Shown here: positions 23,118-34,342 of the stretch, piece by piece
Position numbering within the stretch: position 1 is the stretch's first letter
Layout: every line of letters begins with the position of its first letter
Assembly (NCBI RefSeq): GCF_018873765.1
Contig: NC_057922.1
Location: forward strand, 14,397,563 to 14,461,562
Direction of reading: 5' to 3'
DNA length: 64,000 nt
DNA from: Telopea speciosissima
Taxonomy: Eukaryota; Streptophyta; Magnoliopsida; Proteales; Proteaceae
Notes under the pieces: model-generated
Databases searched by the model: none
What the model was told of the DNA's origin: nothing
What the model saw: the letters and a program-made list of their open reading frames with translations, nothing else
Made by a program: the position numbers and the translations under genes

Positions 23118-25229
23118 TCACCAATAATCTCTGCAAGAACACAGACCACCTTTAAAATGATGGAATCTACTGGCATCTCTCAAGATGATCTCTCGCCCTG
23201 TAATTTTTGCTATCAATTTAATTGCTGAATGGCAATCTCCACAAACCCGAAGGTTCTTCATGACCCGGATAGGCATTCCTTCAGGCACCCTCAAAAGCCC
23301 AAATGCCACAGCAAGCTTCTCACTGTGGTAACCTAAGTTATGCACCTTTTGTTCCTCATCTACATCATGCAACACAAAGCTACCATCTGGACAATACCCA
23401 GCTGCCCGTAATAATCCGCTCAATTTCTCCAACATTCCCACAATAGCCACATGATCAGGATGCTCCACACTATCTCCCCCAGTAAACATATGCACTTTGT
23501 TCTCGGCCTCAATCCAGCTACAGCCAGGTGACTTGCTTATGTTCCTGGCTCTCATCACTTTTCTCAGATCCACAACATCTTCCCATCTGCCTTTCGAAGC
23601 ATAAATATTGGATAGCAAAATATAAGGCCCAGCATTTTTAGGCTCAAGCAACAAAAGTTTCTTTGCTGCTACCTCAGCTAACTCCAAGTTCTTGTGTGTC
23701 CTACATGCGCCTAATAAAGCACCCCAAACAACCGCATCAGCTTCGATTGGCATCTTTTCAATCAAATTCATCGCCTCATTTATATGGCCAGCTCGACCGA
23801 GCAGATCAACTATGCAAGCATAATGTTCAGCCGTTGGCTCAACAGAATAATTCAATCTCATTGAATCAAAAAGCTCCAACCCTTCCTTGACCCTCCCACT
23901 GTAACTACATGCAGAAAGAACTCCAACAAATGTAACATCATCAGGTGCCATGCCTGTAGAACACATTTCATAAAACACTCGTAGAGCTTCCTCTCCTAAG
24001 CCATGTTGGGCATAACCAGTGATCATAGAATTCCAAATAACAATGTCCTTTAGAGAACACCTATCAAACACTTGTTTTGCCTTACAAAGGTCACCACACT
24101 TAACATACATTGTCATCAAGGCTGAAGCAACAAATACATCCAAGTCAAACTGTGATTTTACCACCTCAGCATGAATTTGCCTACCGTGATCAAGAATTGC
24201 CAGGCTGGCACAGACAGAAAGAACAGTAATCAAAGAGGGGTAATTTGGCTTAATTCCTGCTTTTTGCATTAGAGCAAACATGTTTAGTGCTTCCAATTCA
24301 AACCCATTTCTTTCGTACCCCTTAATCATTGCACTCCAGGTCCCATCATCTTTTTCTCTCATTCCATCAAATACACACCTTGCTTCAGCAACATTCCCAC
24401 TCTGGCCAAATCCGAGGATCATTGCATTACAGGAAATGACTGACTTCTCTGGCATCGTTTTAAAAATCTCCACCGCATCTTCGATCCTACCAGATTGGGT
24501 GTAACCAGTGAGCATCGCTGTCCAAGAAACCTCATTCTTTTCCGGCATTACTTCAAAAAGCTTTCTTGCAATATCTACCTGAAGATTATGCACGTATCCC
24601 GATATCATAGTTGTCCAGGTGATTACGTTTCGACGTGGCATGACATCGAAGAGCTCACGAGCTTCAGCCAAAAGGCCTTCTTGGCAATACCCTGAAATCA
24701 TAGTAGTCCAGGTGACCACATCTTTCATCGGCATTTCATCAAAAAGACGACGTGCATCATCAATCCTACGATCTTTAATCAGCCCACCCAACATGACAGT
24801 CCAAGAGACAACATTCTTTTCGGGCATTTGCCAAAAGAGGGATTCAGCCTCCAAGATTATACCTTCCTGAACATACCCTCTAACCATAGCAGTCCAGGAA
24901 ACAACATTTCGTTCAGGCATTGCATCAAAAAACTTACGTGCTTCCCTAATCATTCGACTTTTCACATACCCAGAAATCATACCATTCCATGAAGTCGTAT
25001 TCCTGTTGGGCATTCTGTCAAACAGACTCCGGGCTTTTTGCGGTAGCTTGTTTTGGAAATATGCAGCAATGATAGAGTTCCAAGAAATAATGCTTTTGTC
25101 AGGCATTTCATCGAAAACTCTTCGGGCATTTTCAATGAGGCCAAGTCGTGCATAGCGAGAAATCTGAGAATTGGCAGAGAGTACAGCATCAGTGCAATAA
25201 GTTCGATAACGGGTCAATGAGAACAGCAT
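23118..25229 (-). CDS. Pentatricopeptide repeat protein, PLS-E-DYW class (At1g56690-like)
   Basis: A single intronless frame of 703 residues. The N-terminal part is a tandem array of PPR motifs (repeated VVSWTAMVRGY, NVVSWTVMLGG and NVITWTTMISGY cores with the 'ARxxFDxMPxKxV' linker), followed by E/E+ motifs and a C-terminal DYW domain. The DYW zinc and catalytic features are visible: HSE at about residue 635, CGDC at about 663-666, HHF near 690, and the protein ends exactly in CSCRDYW. DYW domains carry out cytidine-to-uridine RNA editing in mitochondria or chloroplasts, with the repeats choosing the site. The short N-terminus (LFSLTRYRTYC) is compatible with organelle targeting. Overall order and length closely fit At1g56690. 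The RNA target is not predictable by eye. Confidence 0.96.
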   Translation of the reverse strand: MLFSLTRYRTYCTDAVLSANSQISRYARLGLIENARRVFDEMPDKSIISWNSIIAAYFQNKLPQKARSLFDRMPNRNTTSWNGMISGYVKSRMIREARKFFDAMPERNVVSWTAMVRGYVQEGIILEAESLFWQMPEKNVVSWTVMLGGLIKDRRIDDARRLFDEMPMKDVVTWTTMISGYCQEGLLAEARELFDVMPRRNVITWTTMISGYVHNLQVDIARKLFEVMPEKNEVSWTAMLTGYTQSGRIEDAVEIFKTMPEKSVISCNAMILGFGQSGNVAEARCVFDGMREKDDGTWSAMIKGYERNGFELEALNMFALMQKAGIKPNYPSLITVLSVCASLAILDHGRQIHAEVVKSQFDLDVFVASALMTMYVKCGDLCKAKQVFDRCSLKDIVIWNSMITGYAQHGLGEEALRVFYEMCSTGMAPDDVTFVGVLSACSYSGRVKEGLELFDSMRLNYSVEPTAEHYACIVDLLGRAGHINEAMNLIEKMPIEADAVVWGALLGACRTHKNLELAEVAAKKLLLLEPKNAGPYILLSNIYASKGRWEDVVDLRKVMRARNISKSPGCSWIEAENKVHMFTGGDSVEHPDHVAIVGMLEKLSGLLRAAGYCPDGSFVLHDVDEEQKVHNLGYHSEKLAVAFGLLRVPEGMPIRVMKNLRVCGDCHSAIKLIAKITGREIILRDASRFHHFKGGLCSCRDYW

Positions 25230-26962
25230 CTAGAGACCAAAATGAAGGTACCCAGATGCGAGACAAGGAACGGTCTTTCAGAGTTGGCTAATTCTGAAGA
25301 GGACTTGCAAAATCATAACCATTACTTATTGTGATCCAAGCAATTCAAGCTTGAGATCGAAAAGCCTCACAATTTTCAGTACTTGTATCCCATTACCCTA
25401 ACCCTGCAGGACTCTGAATCACAAATAAAATTGTACTTCTTTGGAACGATTCTGCTGAGAATAAAATGTTTCTTGCTCAACAGGGCATTTGGTATATACA
25501 TCCTCTTCTTTTCACCTTAACTTAAAGTCCATTTAACAGGCCAAGAGGGTTATTCTAAACATCCAACTCCTATTCATGCGGTACACTCTGGAGGTCGACT
25601 CCCCAAGCCCGGTTCTGATCATTGATCACAAATCTATAACCTGCAAAAGAGTAAAAGGGCCAAGTTTCCCTCCACCGACGGATCCCATTCATTGAGAGAA
25701 TGGGTATCATTAGGGTATTTTGGAACATGCCAAAATCCTAGAAAGGGTTTGTGAGACCCGCCTTTCTCTGATGTTGAGGGGCGGAGAGGTTTAATCCTAC
25801 TAAAAGGATCAAGTTTTCCTCCACCCATGGATCTCATTCACCGAGAAGCGGGAGAAGGTGGGAATAGGTATCAGGAGAGTATTTTGGAACATACCAAAAT
25901 CCTAGGAAGGGTTTGTAAACCGTCCTCTATGGGTGGAGAAAATCTGTCCTAAAAATTTTATAACTTTATTTTTTTGGGACTGTTTTCATGCACGGTCGCA
26001 TAAGCCACCCAAGGTGTTACGATTTGTGCAATAGGGTTTTTGATCATTTTGACTTCTAATTGTGAAAAGAGGACACGACTGTTTGAAGCTTTAGGCCTTT
26101 TTTTTTTGCCCTTTTAGTCAGGAAAGGATCAGGGTGGTCGTTGGAGAGTTGTAGACCTTGTTATCTACAACTCTTCCATATTCCTAAGTAGGATAGTAGA
26201 TTCATGTTGAGAGATTCTTTCATTTACGATCAAACACTATGAATCCAATACACTTATATATAATTAGAAAGACATCAATCATTAGTGTATCAAAACTAAT
26301 GATGCTTAACCGTAATGACAAGGACCTCCCAGGTAGAAAAAAGACAAATAGAATTCTTTAAATGAGAATCTTATATCCTATCAAATGGCAGTGACACATT
26401 CAAGATTCTTGTGTGACCTAATACTTTGCACAAATCATATATACACGCACACGTATGTCTTGGTATCATTATTTTGAAACCTTACTTACACTTGTGCTTT
26501 AGAATCATCATTCCGAAAAACACATGATGACAATCATAATTCATATCCAATCTTATTCCTAATCAGTACACTATATATATATTTTGGTTGAAAGAATTTT
26601 CGGATTCGAATTCACCAACGACAGAGGGTCCCAGTCTTTTATAAGTGCCGCACTTCCATTCTTTTATCTGGTTGAGAATGAGATCCCAGTCACCCGACGT
26701 CACCACCACTACTAGACTACACCATTATTGGTGGCAAGACCTGTAGTACAAATTAAGAAATTCAAATTCCAAAAAGTGAAAGTGGTAACATCAATTATTT
26801 TGAACCCGGTAGGATCAAATTCCCATCTTCCAATGGGTCATACTACAGCCACACCGGCAGACTAGCTTAGAAGACAAAATTCAAATACAAGCAAAATCGC
26901 CCAAACGGCCAAACCAAACCCCCCTCTAATCAGGTCAACACACACACTCCCACAGTCCCATC
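25230..26962. promoter_or_regulatory. Divergent intergenic region between PPR and amidase genes
   Basis: 1.7 kb between two genes transcribed away from each other, so it carries both promoters. A tandem duplication lies at 25655-25930. A TATATATATAT stretch is at about 26571-26582, but it is nearly 400 bp from the amidase ATG, so its role as a TATA box is uncertain. Confidence 0.5.
25655..25945. repeat. Tandem duplication of about 150 bp, MITE-like
   Basis: Unit 1 (from about 25658) and unit 2 (from about 25808) share 'aagttt(c/t)cctccacc', 'gtattttggaacat(g/a)cc', 'aaaatccta' and 'aagggtttgt'. The second unit ends with 'atgggtggagaaaa', the inverse of the 'ttttcctccacccat' near its start, so each unit may be a small inverted-repeat element. 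Confidence 0.6.
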
Positions 26963-29900
26963 ATGCTTTCCTCTCACCACTCAATTCCCCTCTCCCTTCT
27001 TCGTCTCCCAACCCTATTTCTCCTAATCATCTCCACTTCCTCTGCTTTCACCATCAAAGAAGCCACTGTGCAAGACCTTCAATTAGCTTTCAAGCACAAC
27101 TCAGTAACCTCAAGAAAGCTAGTTCAGTTCTACCTCCATCAGATTCGCAAGCTCAACCCTATCCTCCGAGGGGTTATCGAGGTCAACCCCGATGCACTCA
27201 GTGAGGCCGATAAGGCCGACAAAGAACGGAAGGCAACGTTTCAGGGAAGGTTACCAGCTTTGCCGGCACTGCATGGGATTCCGATACTGCTCAAGGACAA
27301 TATAGCGAGTAAGGACAAGCTCAACACGACGGCCGGGTCGTACGCGCTGCTAGGCTCGTTGGTTCCACGCGATGCTGGTGTTGTGAAGAAGCTGAGGAAG
27401 TCTGGGGCAATCATTTTAGGGAAGGCTAGCCTTACTGAGTGGGCCAATTTCCGCTCTTCCAATATGCCTAACGGATGGAGCGCTAGGGGCGGCCAAGGAC
27501 AGGTGAGTCGTTCAAAGTTGTTCATACTGTAACCAAAGCCTCCTGTCACTAACTCAATATTGGTGCCAAAAAAACCTTGTGAAATACTTCATTTGACGGT
27601 GACAGAATTGAACAATGTCCATTGAAAAAAGAACTGAATGCGTAGTCATACCCAGTCAAACTTTAGCCTAAGGAGTTAAATTTATGTTGTATAAAATTAT
27701 AAGAATACCCGTTTACTCTAATGGATAAACTTTGGCTTTAGTTTTAAAGTATTTTCTCTATTATTTTTTTTGTTAAATTGGACTGATGAGATAAGTGTGA
27801 AGTCTTCTATAATATGGATTGGCCGTTTTGTTTGTTTGATTAATAAGATAATTTCTTCTGTTTTACTAGCGAAATTAGTGACCCTTTTTTGCTTTATATA
27901 CTTTTTATTCTTGTTACTCTTTAATGATCTATTTCAACCATATTTTTCTCATGATGTTAATATAAGGGAGGGGCGTAGGAATCAAGTTTTGTCAGGTTTG
28001 GCTCTTGAACTCCCTACGACGTTGTAATTCGTTTGGAACCAATTTGAATGGATATATATTGTCCACATTATCTTCCATCTATGTTAAAATTAGATTGATA
28101 TTGGGCCGGAAATATAGTAAAAAATGGCCAACTCAATGCCAAAACAGGCCAGAACAACTTCAGCAAAAGCTCTGGTTGGCTCAGGTCAGGTCATGATTTG
28201 ACCCAAACAAGTTAAGAGCCTGATTTTTCCTATTCCTCTTTCCAATTTTTATGTAGGGATTGAGAACATTTGAATTATGTGTGCAGAATCCCTATTTTCC
28301 ATTAGCCGACCCATGTGGCTCAAGCAGTGGATCTGCAATATCAGTGGCAGCAAATATGGTGGCAGTATCATTAGGGACAGAGACTGATGGTTCAATTCTC
28401 TGTCCATCCAGTTTTAATTCAGTAGTCGGAATCAAGCCCACTGTTGGACTAACTAGCCGGGCTGGGGTTGTCCCGATCACTCCAAGACAGGACACCGTTG
28501 GGTAAGCATTTCAAATTTAAATCATAGCTATCAACTAAAGTTCATTAGCTGGTATCATAAGAACGATGCTTTAGCCCCTTTAATTCAATTGACGAATCTG
28601 GGCTTGCTTTAGCGCGTCCATTTTGTTAATAATCTCTGCCCAGTTGGGACCAGGTTTGGGTGTACAAGCCTAGTTGTTGAATTTTGTGGACATTGTAGTC
28701 ATTTATTACCTTTTGAGACAAATCTAGTTTCCAACCATGCCATAATAATGCTTTGAAAATTCATTGAAAATTTCAATTATCATCAAAGGATTTGGATTGG
28801 AATGAAATAAAAAAGGCCTCTAAATATGCTGAGCATATAGTTGAGATGAGCCACTAAATTCAATATAGGGTGATGTGTAGACCCATTATTGCACAATGAG
28901 GACAACCAAATCATTTCTCATGTGGTAAAAACTTTTTTTTTCATATCATTAATGCATATACTTCTAGAACCTAATATAAGGAAGGTGAAAGGTTTCATAC
29001 ATGGTTAACACTTCAGTTGCCTGGATAAGAATACTCAATTATTGTTTGCCTATCCGACGGTTGAAGTGTTGACTGTGTTTCATACAAGAATGTGTGCCAA
29101 ATCATTCCTCCACCTGATGGAAACTTTTTTTGCATAATTTTACAAACTATAGGATCACTGGCGAATCAATTCATCCCAAAAGAGTAAGGAAAAATATTCT
29201 GTACAAGCAATAACACTCCGTTAACCTGCTTCGGCCTCCTTGGGGTGGCTCCACCACCTCCAGGTTCTCCTCCACTCCCTGGACCCAACCTCCCTCCCTG
29301 GCCCTATCCTCCCTTCTACCCCATCCTTTGTCTCTGGCCCTACCCTCCCTTCTCCCCCCAAACCTCCCTCCGTCATCCCCTTGGTGGTGTAGCCTGGAGT
29401 TCTCTTTTTGGCCAAGCAAGTCTGCCTTCCGGTGAAGGTACATGGGTCTGTTGAAATTTACTTTCTTGATAATGGGTTCTTCATTTTCAAATTCTCCAAT
29501 GAAGATGATAAAGCTTGCGCTCTCGAAGGAGGCCCTTGTGTCCGTGGGTCTATTAAAACTTACCTTCGGATACTGGGCTCTTCATTTTCAAGTTCTCCGA
29601 CAAAGATGATAAGCTCACGCTCTTGAAGGAGGCCCTGACATGTTGGAAGTAAACCTATTGTCCTTCGTCAATAGGATAAATTCTTGCAGCTCAACCAAGT
29701 TAGCCTGAGCTCCATTCCCCTTTGGATTTCCCTCCCAGGGCTACTGCTGCACTTTTGGTGTGAAGAAGGCCTAAGTATTATTGGGCCAGTCATTGGCAAA
29801 TCCCTCTTCATTAATAGGAGAACCAAGATCATGGACAAATTGGTCTTTGCTTATATTTATGTTGAAGTTCCTGCAGATTCTATGCCCCCTTCCTCCATCA

Positions 29901-32394
29901 CTGTGGTCGACGATGAAGGTCACTCCTTCAACCAGAAAATTTGCTATGACTGAATTCCACCCAATTGACAGACCTGCAAGGTCTTTGGGCACGCCACCAA
30001 TGTTTCCTGAACTGATGGTTCGCAATGTCCAGATTTGGGTCTCTTCCTTATTTGATGTTAGATCATTGTTAGCTATGGCCCCTCTTGATGCACCGTCTCC
30101 CTGAAATAGTCTGTTTGTAGTTAATTGGGGTCTTGGCCCTTCTCTGCCCCTTCTCTTTTGAAGGCCCTTGCCTCCCTCCTTCTGTAAGGCAGGGTCTTGT
30201 AAGTTGTTTGTTGTATTGTTTGTTCCCTCTCTCCTTCTCTCTCCTTTGGTAATGGGTTTTTTTATTCATAAAAAAATGCATAATTTTACTTCTAAAACAT
30301 AGTATAAGAAAGTTACAAGGTTTCATACATAATTATCAAGGCATTGCCTAGGCGACGCCATGGTGTCCAGGCACCTTGCCGCTATGGCGGTGTCGCCTTG
30401 GTTTTTGGCCCTCTAAAATGCCATGGTCACCTTCCCGCCTTGATAACTATGTTTCATACTTGTGAACACAGTCAAGACTTCAGCCATTGGTAGGAATACT
30501 TGATTCTTATGTGCCTATCCATGCCTGAAGTGTTGACCATGTGTTTCATACACGATTGTGTATGAAAAATCATTGCAGTGAGAACAAAGTGAAAATTAGA
30601 ATGTTGCATTGTTGTTATCATTGTGAAAATTAGAATGTTAATCATATGCCTTGTATCAAAACTTATGGTGCTTTGTTGTTATCATAGTGAAAATTAGAAT
30701 GTTAACCATGCCATCCTTTAGATATTACAATTGTAATCTGATAAAGACTTTCCACACTTCGGCTTCGGATAGACCAATCTGCCGCACAGTTTCGGATGCA
30801 GTATATGTACTAGATGCAATTGTGGGCTTTGACCCAAATGATGCTGAGGCAACCAAAGATGCATTGAAGTTCATTCCTCATGGTGGCTACAAACAGTTTT
30901 TGAATGCAAGCGGGCTTAAAGGGAAGAGATTGGGAATAGTGCGGACTCCATTCTTTAGCTTCTCCAATGGCTCAGTCATCGCTGAAGCTTTCGAGAATCA
31001 TTTTCGTGTTTTAAGGTAACAAAGCACATTCAAATCTGTATAACTTGGACTGGCTTTGGTCTCGGCTTTGAACCAAATCAGGCAAGGATTTGCTGGCTCA
31101 TGCTCAGTTTGGTTCAAAGTTCATCAATTTCCTAACCCAGGAAATGATCACAGAATACTGCTATAGGCAGATACAGTAGGATACTTAAAACCTTAGGTGA
31201 CAGTCTATTTTGAAGGTCATACTGGATTTTGCTTTTTGATCACCTTGTAAATCTGTAACTGATTATCTCATTGTTGTGCATATTTTGGCTCCCCACAAAA
31301 AAAAGCCAAAGAGGTGCTACTTTGGTAGACAATTTGAAAATAACTAACATCGACATGATACTAGATTTCACTACAAGTGGAGAAGCAACTGCGATGTCTG
31401 CTGAGTTCAAGCTATCCTTAAATGCTTACCTAAAAGAGCTGGTTTCTTCTCCAGTCACATCTTTGGCTGAAGTTATAGCCTTCAACACGAAATTCTCAGA
31501 TCCGGTAAGTCTCTTCTTTGGCTTTGCTTACTGATTGGTCATATTAGTTTGGATCATCAGATAACAAACAGGTCATGTTACATGTGAGCCCTACTTTCGT
31601 TGTTTTGAATCAGTCATGAGCTTGTCTTCCACTGTAACAAACATGGGTGGGTCCATGTGATGGATGCCCATACACCCATCTCACATTTCAAGCATCTCAG
31701 ATCAAAACAAAGGAGGTGCATTAAAATTGAGTTCAAAGTTGTAGAATATTACAGAATTTCCAGGAGATTTCATCGCAACGAAGTGGATTTCTAATGATTT
31801 TGTGAAGCTTTTTATTCCATTTTAAGCCATAGTCATTGCTTGTTTCAGGTTGAAATTTAATGAGTGAGATGAGCGTGTGTTTCTTCATCACCTGGATCCA
31901 TCGTCCAAGCCAATCAAATCTTTAATGTGGCAAGAAAAGCATTCATCAAATGCCACTGAATGTCAATTACTTTTGGTTTTTCCTGTAAATTTGTAATAAT
32001 AGATTTTGCTTATTTTGATGTGCAGGAAATGATCACAGAATATGGCCAAGACATCTTTTTGGAATCTGAGAAAACAAATGGTATAGGCAAGACAGAAAAG
32101 GCAGCATTGTTCGATATGAAGAGATTGACAAGAGATGGGTTTGAGAAGCTGATGAAGGAGAATGAACTGGATGCGTTGGTAGCACCAGACATTGCAATTT
32201 CTACTGTTCTTGCAATTGGAGGATTTCCAGGAATTAGTGTTCCAGCTGGGTATGGACACAAAGGTGTGCCTTTTGGCATTTTCTTTGGTGGGTTGAAGGG
32301 TTCTGAGCCAAAGTTAATTGAGATTGCTTATGCATTTGAGCAAGCTACCAAGGTCAGGAAACCCCCCATCCACCAAACTAAGCCATCTCAGTAA
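26963..32394 (+). CDS. Secreted amidase-signature enzyme (At4g34880-like)
   Basis: Five GT-AG exons with agreeing phases: 26963-27502, 28287-28501, 30773-31015, 31306-31504 and 32026-32394. Together they give 1566 nt and 521 residues, the normal family length. Residues 1-29 are a hydrophobic signal peptide (LPTLFLLIISTSSA). The amidase-signature triad is complete: Lys111 in ILLKDNI, the cis-Ser in PCGSSSGSA (about 192-194) and the nucleophile Ser216 in ETDGSI. The region ILGKASLTEWANFRS and the C-terminal GGFPGISVPAGY and PKLIEIAYAFEQ are also family hallmarks. Such enzymes hydrolyse amide bonds; the natural substrate in plants is not established. It probably acts in the secretory pathway or cell wall. 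Intron 2 (2.27 kb) carries a LINE and MITEs. Confidence 0.95.
29001..29076. mobile_element. 76-bp hairpin MITE, copy in unit 1
   Basis: The ends 'gttaacacttcag' and 'ttgaagtgttgac' are imperfect inverted repeats. GTTTCATAC flanks the element at 28992-29000 and 29077-29085, a 9-bp target duplication. A second copy stands at 30460-30542. Confidence 0.6.
29144..30276 (+). mobile_element. LINE-type element with ORF1 remains only
   Basis: A 13-bp target duplication TGCATAATTTTAC stands at 29131-29143 and 30277-30289, and the element ends in an A-rich tail (about 30268-30276). The + strand encodes DUF4283-like ORF1 pieces (NGFFIFKFSNEDDKACALEG near 29470) and zinc-knuckle-adjacent sequence (PLWISLPGLLLHFWCEEG near 29715, then VIGKSLFINRR). 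The endonuclease and reverse transcriptase of ORF2 are absent, and the tail follows ORF1 within about 330 bp, so this copy has an internal deletion or is a non-autonomous derivative. Confidence 0.75.
30329..30450. mobile_element. 122-bp MITE with perfect 9-bp target duplication
   Basis: The ends are ATAATTATCAAGGC and, reversed, ATAGTTATCAAGGC. GTTTCATAC lies on both sides (30320-30328 and 30451-30459). The element inserted exactly at the left target duplication of the neighbouring hairpin MITE, so three copies of GTTTCATAC now stand in a row of two elements. It is related to the element at 13352-13445. Confidence 0.8.
30460..30542. mobile_element. 83-bp hairpin MITE, copy in unit 2
   Basis: It has inverted 'agtcaagacttcagcc' and 'gcctgaagtgttgac' arms and is flanked by GTTTCATAC at 30451-30459 and 30543-30551. 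It is the duplicate of the element at 29001-29076. Confidence 0.55.
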
Positions 32395-32808
32395 TGCCCT
32401 GTTTCCTTTTTTACTTTGTTGTTTATGTTGATATTATTGTGACTGTGCTTCTGTTATTGGTAACATTGGACGGACGTCTTTCAACCATATAGGAGCAGCT
32501 CTGCAACCATCAATATTTCTGAATGAGAAACGATCTACTTTACTGCAGTGCATCATGTTGGGGCTAACTAAATAACACCTACCATGGTGTCTTCTAGACA
32601 AATGCTTTTTCTTTTTCTAGGAGATGGGTAGAATGCCTTGACCTTCTGTTTTTTAGCCACGTGGAGGGTTTCTCTGGTCAAGCTTGAATAGAAAGCCCCA
32701 AGCCCCTTGGATTAGCCACTATATTAGGTGGGTAAATCTGTTTGCAGCTGCGCTGGTTACAATATTTCTGTAGATTACAGTATGGTTCTCGCTTCAAATA
32801 AATGAAGT
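32395..32808. other. Amidase 3' region and tRNA upstream DNA
   Basis: Presumed 3'UTR of the amidase gene followed by DNA leading to the tRNA. A short partial echo of the tRNA ('gtatggttctcgctt' at 32780-32794) precedes it. No other gene is seen. Confidence 0.5.
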
Positions 32809-32880
32809 GGGCATTTGGTCTAGTGGTATGATTCTCGCTTTGGGTGCGAGAGGTCCCGAGTTCGATTCTCGGAATGCCCC
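32809..32880 (+). tRNA. tRNA-Pro (UGG anticodon)
   Basis: A 72-nt cloverleaf. The acceptor stem GGGCATT pairs with AATGCCC, followed by discriminator C. The D-arm region is TGGTCTAGTGGTATGA, the anticodon stem CTCGC/GCGAG encloses loop TTTGGGT with anticodon TGG, and the T-arm is CCGAG-TTCGATT-CTCGG. There is no intron and no encoded CCA. A T-rich tract from about 32893 serves as the Pol III terminator. It is intact and most likely functional. Confidence 0.97.
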
Positions 32881-32892
32881 ATAAGTTGTCAT

Positions 32893-32909
32893 GTTTTTTG
32901 TTTTTTTTG
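32893..32909 (+). terminator. Pol III T-tract after tRNA-Pro
   Basis: Two T-runs ('gttttttg' then eight Ts) begin about 13 bp after the tRNA 3' end, the usual place for RNA polymerase III termination. Confidence 0.65.
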
Positions 32910-32943
32910 CTATACTACAAATTTTCTCCTCGTCCCATTCTTA

Positions 32944-33157
32944 GATCTTCATTGGAAACCCATATGACTAAAAAGATTAATGTAAATTTTTTTTTATATT
33001 ATAACCAAAAGATATTCACAAATAGAGATGTCATTTTCATGAAACTATTGGAATCTTCATTGGAAACCCATATGATTAAAAAGCCTAATGTGTTTTTTTA
33101 ATCCTATTACCCAAAACATATTCACAAGTTGGGATGTCATTTTTTCATGAAACTATA
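32944..33157. repeat. Two tandem copies of a ~106-bp unit
   Basis: Both units read 'atcttcattggaaaccca', 'tatga(c/t)taaaaag', 'taatgt', then 'atattcacaa', 'gatgtcattttt' and 'catgaaactat' in the same order, at about 32944-33050 and 33051-33157. The differences are scattered, so the duplication is not recent. Confidence 0.75.
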
Positions 33158-33513
33158 TTTCTATACCAGAAAGCTCATTTTTTCAAATCCATTCTCCATA
33201 TCCTTCTCTTTGAGGAATGGACTCCGATCGGCAGAATCAGATGATTTCGATCAGAATCCATCGACCCGATTCTGAGTTTCCCTAATTCCCATTGCCTTAT
33301 TATGGATCCAAAGATCCGATCGATCTAATCTGGATTTTACCATTTTAATAAAAAATGTGCATGATGGCCACGTATCGTCGTCTCACGATTAAAAAAAAAA
33401 AACACGAAACTTCCAGAAGAAGAACCAAGTGAGAGGGAGAGGCAGGGGAGCTGGATTGTCGGAGAGGGAGAGCAAAGGGTAGGGGAAGTTGGAGTCATAC
33501 GAGAGTGGAGGGT

Positions 33514-34128
33514 TGGGGTGTAAGTTTGGCCCTATCAGCCCGAGCCCATCCTAAGCCCAAATAGGGCATGGGTTGGATTTTTCAACTCTAAAGGTAGGTT
33601 AGGGTTGAAATTTTCAGGCCCTAGGTCAAGGTTGGGCTGGGCCAGGGTTGAGGCCTCGGGCTAAGCCCAACCCAATCCTATGTTAGGTTAGGCTTTATAA
33701 TTTATTGTTTATATTTTACAATTTTTATTTAGTATCTAATTATGTATGCTGGTTTACCCAAAAAAGGCAAATTATCTATTGAACGAAAATATTTATAATT
33801 TTGTTAAGTTTTTTAATCTAAAGAAAAGTCTAATAGTCAACTGAGTATGAAACAATCAGTACCCAATCACATATGTCTCATTTTTTAATGCACAGGACAA
33901 CTAAAATGGCAAAAAGGCAAGGCAAGACAACCAGGCCCTAATAGAAATCAGGGTCAATCAGGGCCAACTTGGCCCAACCTGGCCCGATCAGGGTCAATCA
34001 GGGCTGGACTGGACTGCGATGAGCCCGACAGGGTTGGGCTTGGGCTAAGATATCTCAGCCCGACCTAGGGTTGGTTTGGGCTATGGTTTTAAAATACCTG
34101 ACCCAACCCGGCCCTGTTTCACCCCTAA
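33514..34128. mobile_element. hAT-type non-autonomous transposon (615 bp)
   Basis: The ends TGGGGTGTAAG and, reversed, TTAGGGGTGAAAC are hAT-like. The 8-bp flanks TGGAGGGT (33506-33513) and TGGAGGGA (34129-34136) are a target duplication with one difference. The interior is full of 'gcccgagccc', 'ggcccaa' and 'cagggtcaatcaggg' words and has no open frame of note. Diverged relatives lie at about 1140-1265 and 39550-40090. Confidence 0.7.
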
Positions 34129-34342
34129 TGGAGGGATAAGGAGAGGGAGGGGCAGCGGAGCCAGAGTTGGATTGGGGTGGGGGGAGTCGAGATCGTTACA
34201 TAATGTGACACCAAACATATGATAACAAGGAGTTGGGATCTGCGTGGGAAGTGTGACCTGTAAAAGCGTGGAGTTGTAACGTAATTCTCCAAATAACCAT
34301 AGGTGGTGATAATTTATTGTTACCATCTAGTATCATACAAGA

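Larger units (their letters stand above)
28920..30600 (+). repeat. Tandem duplication of about 210 bp, later split by a LINE
   Basis: Unit 1 (about 28920-29130) and unit 2 (29131-29143 plus 30277-30600) share, in order, 'tgcata', 'acttct(a)gaac/aaaac', 'tataag', GTTTCATAC, a small hairpin element, GTTTCATAC again, and 'aaatcatt'. Between the halves of unit 2 lies a LINE with its own target duplication. The layout therefore implies a tandem duplication first and a LINE insertion into the second unit afterwards. It is located in intron 2 of the amidase gene. Confidence 0.6.

Noticed and set aside
29171-29443. Glycine/arginine-rich minus-strand frames near the LINE start
   Set aside because: They are the antisense of a proline-rich C/T tract at the beginning of the LINE; low complexity.
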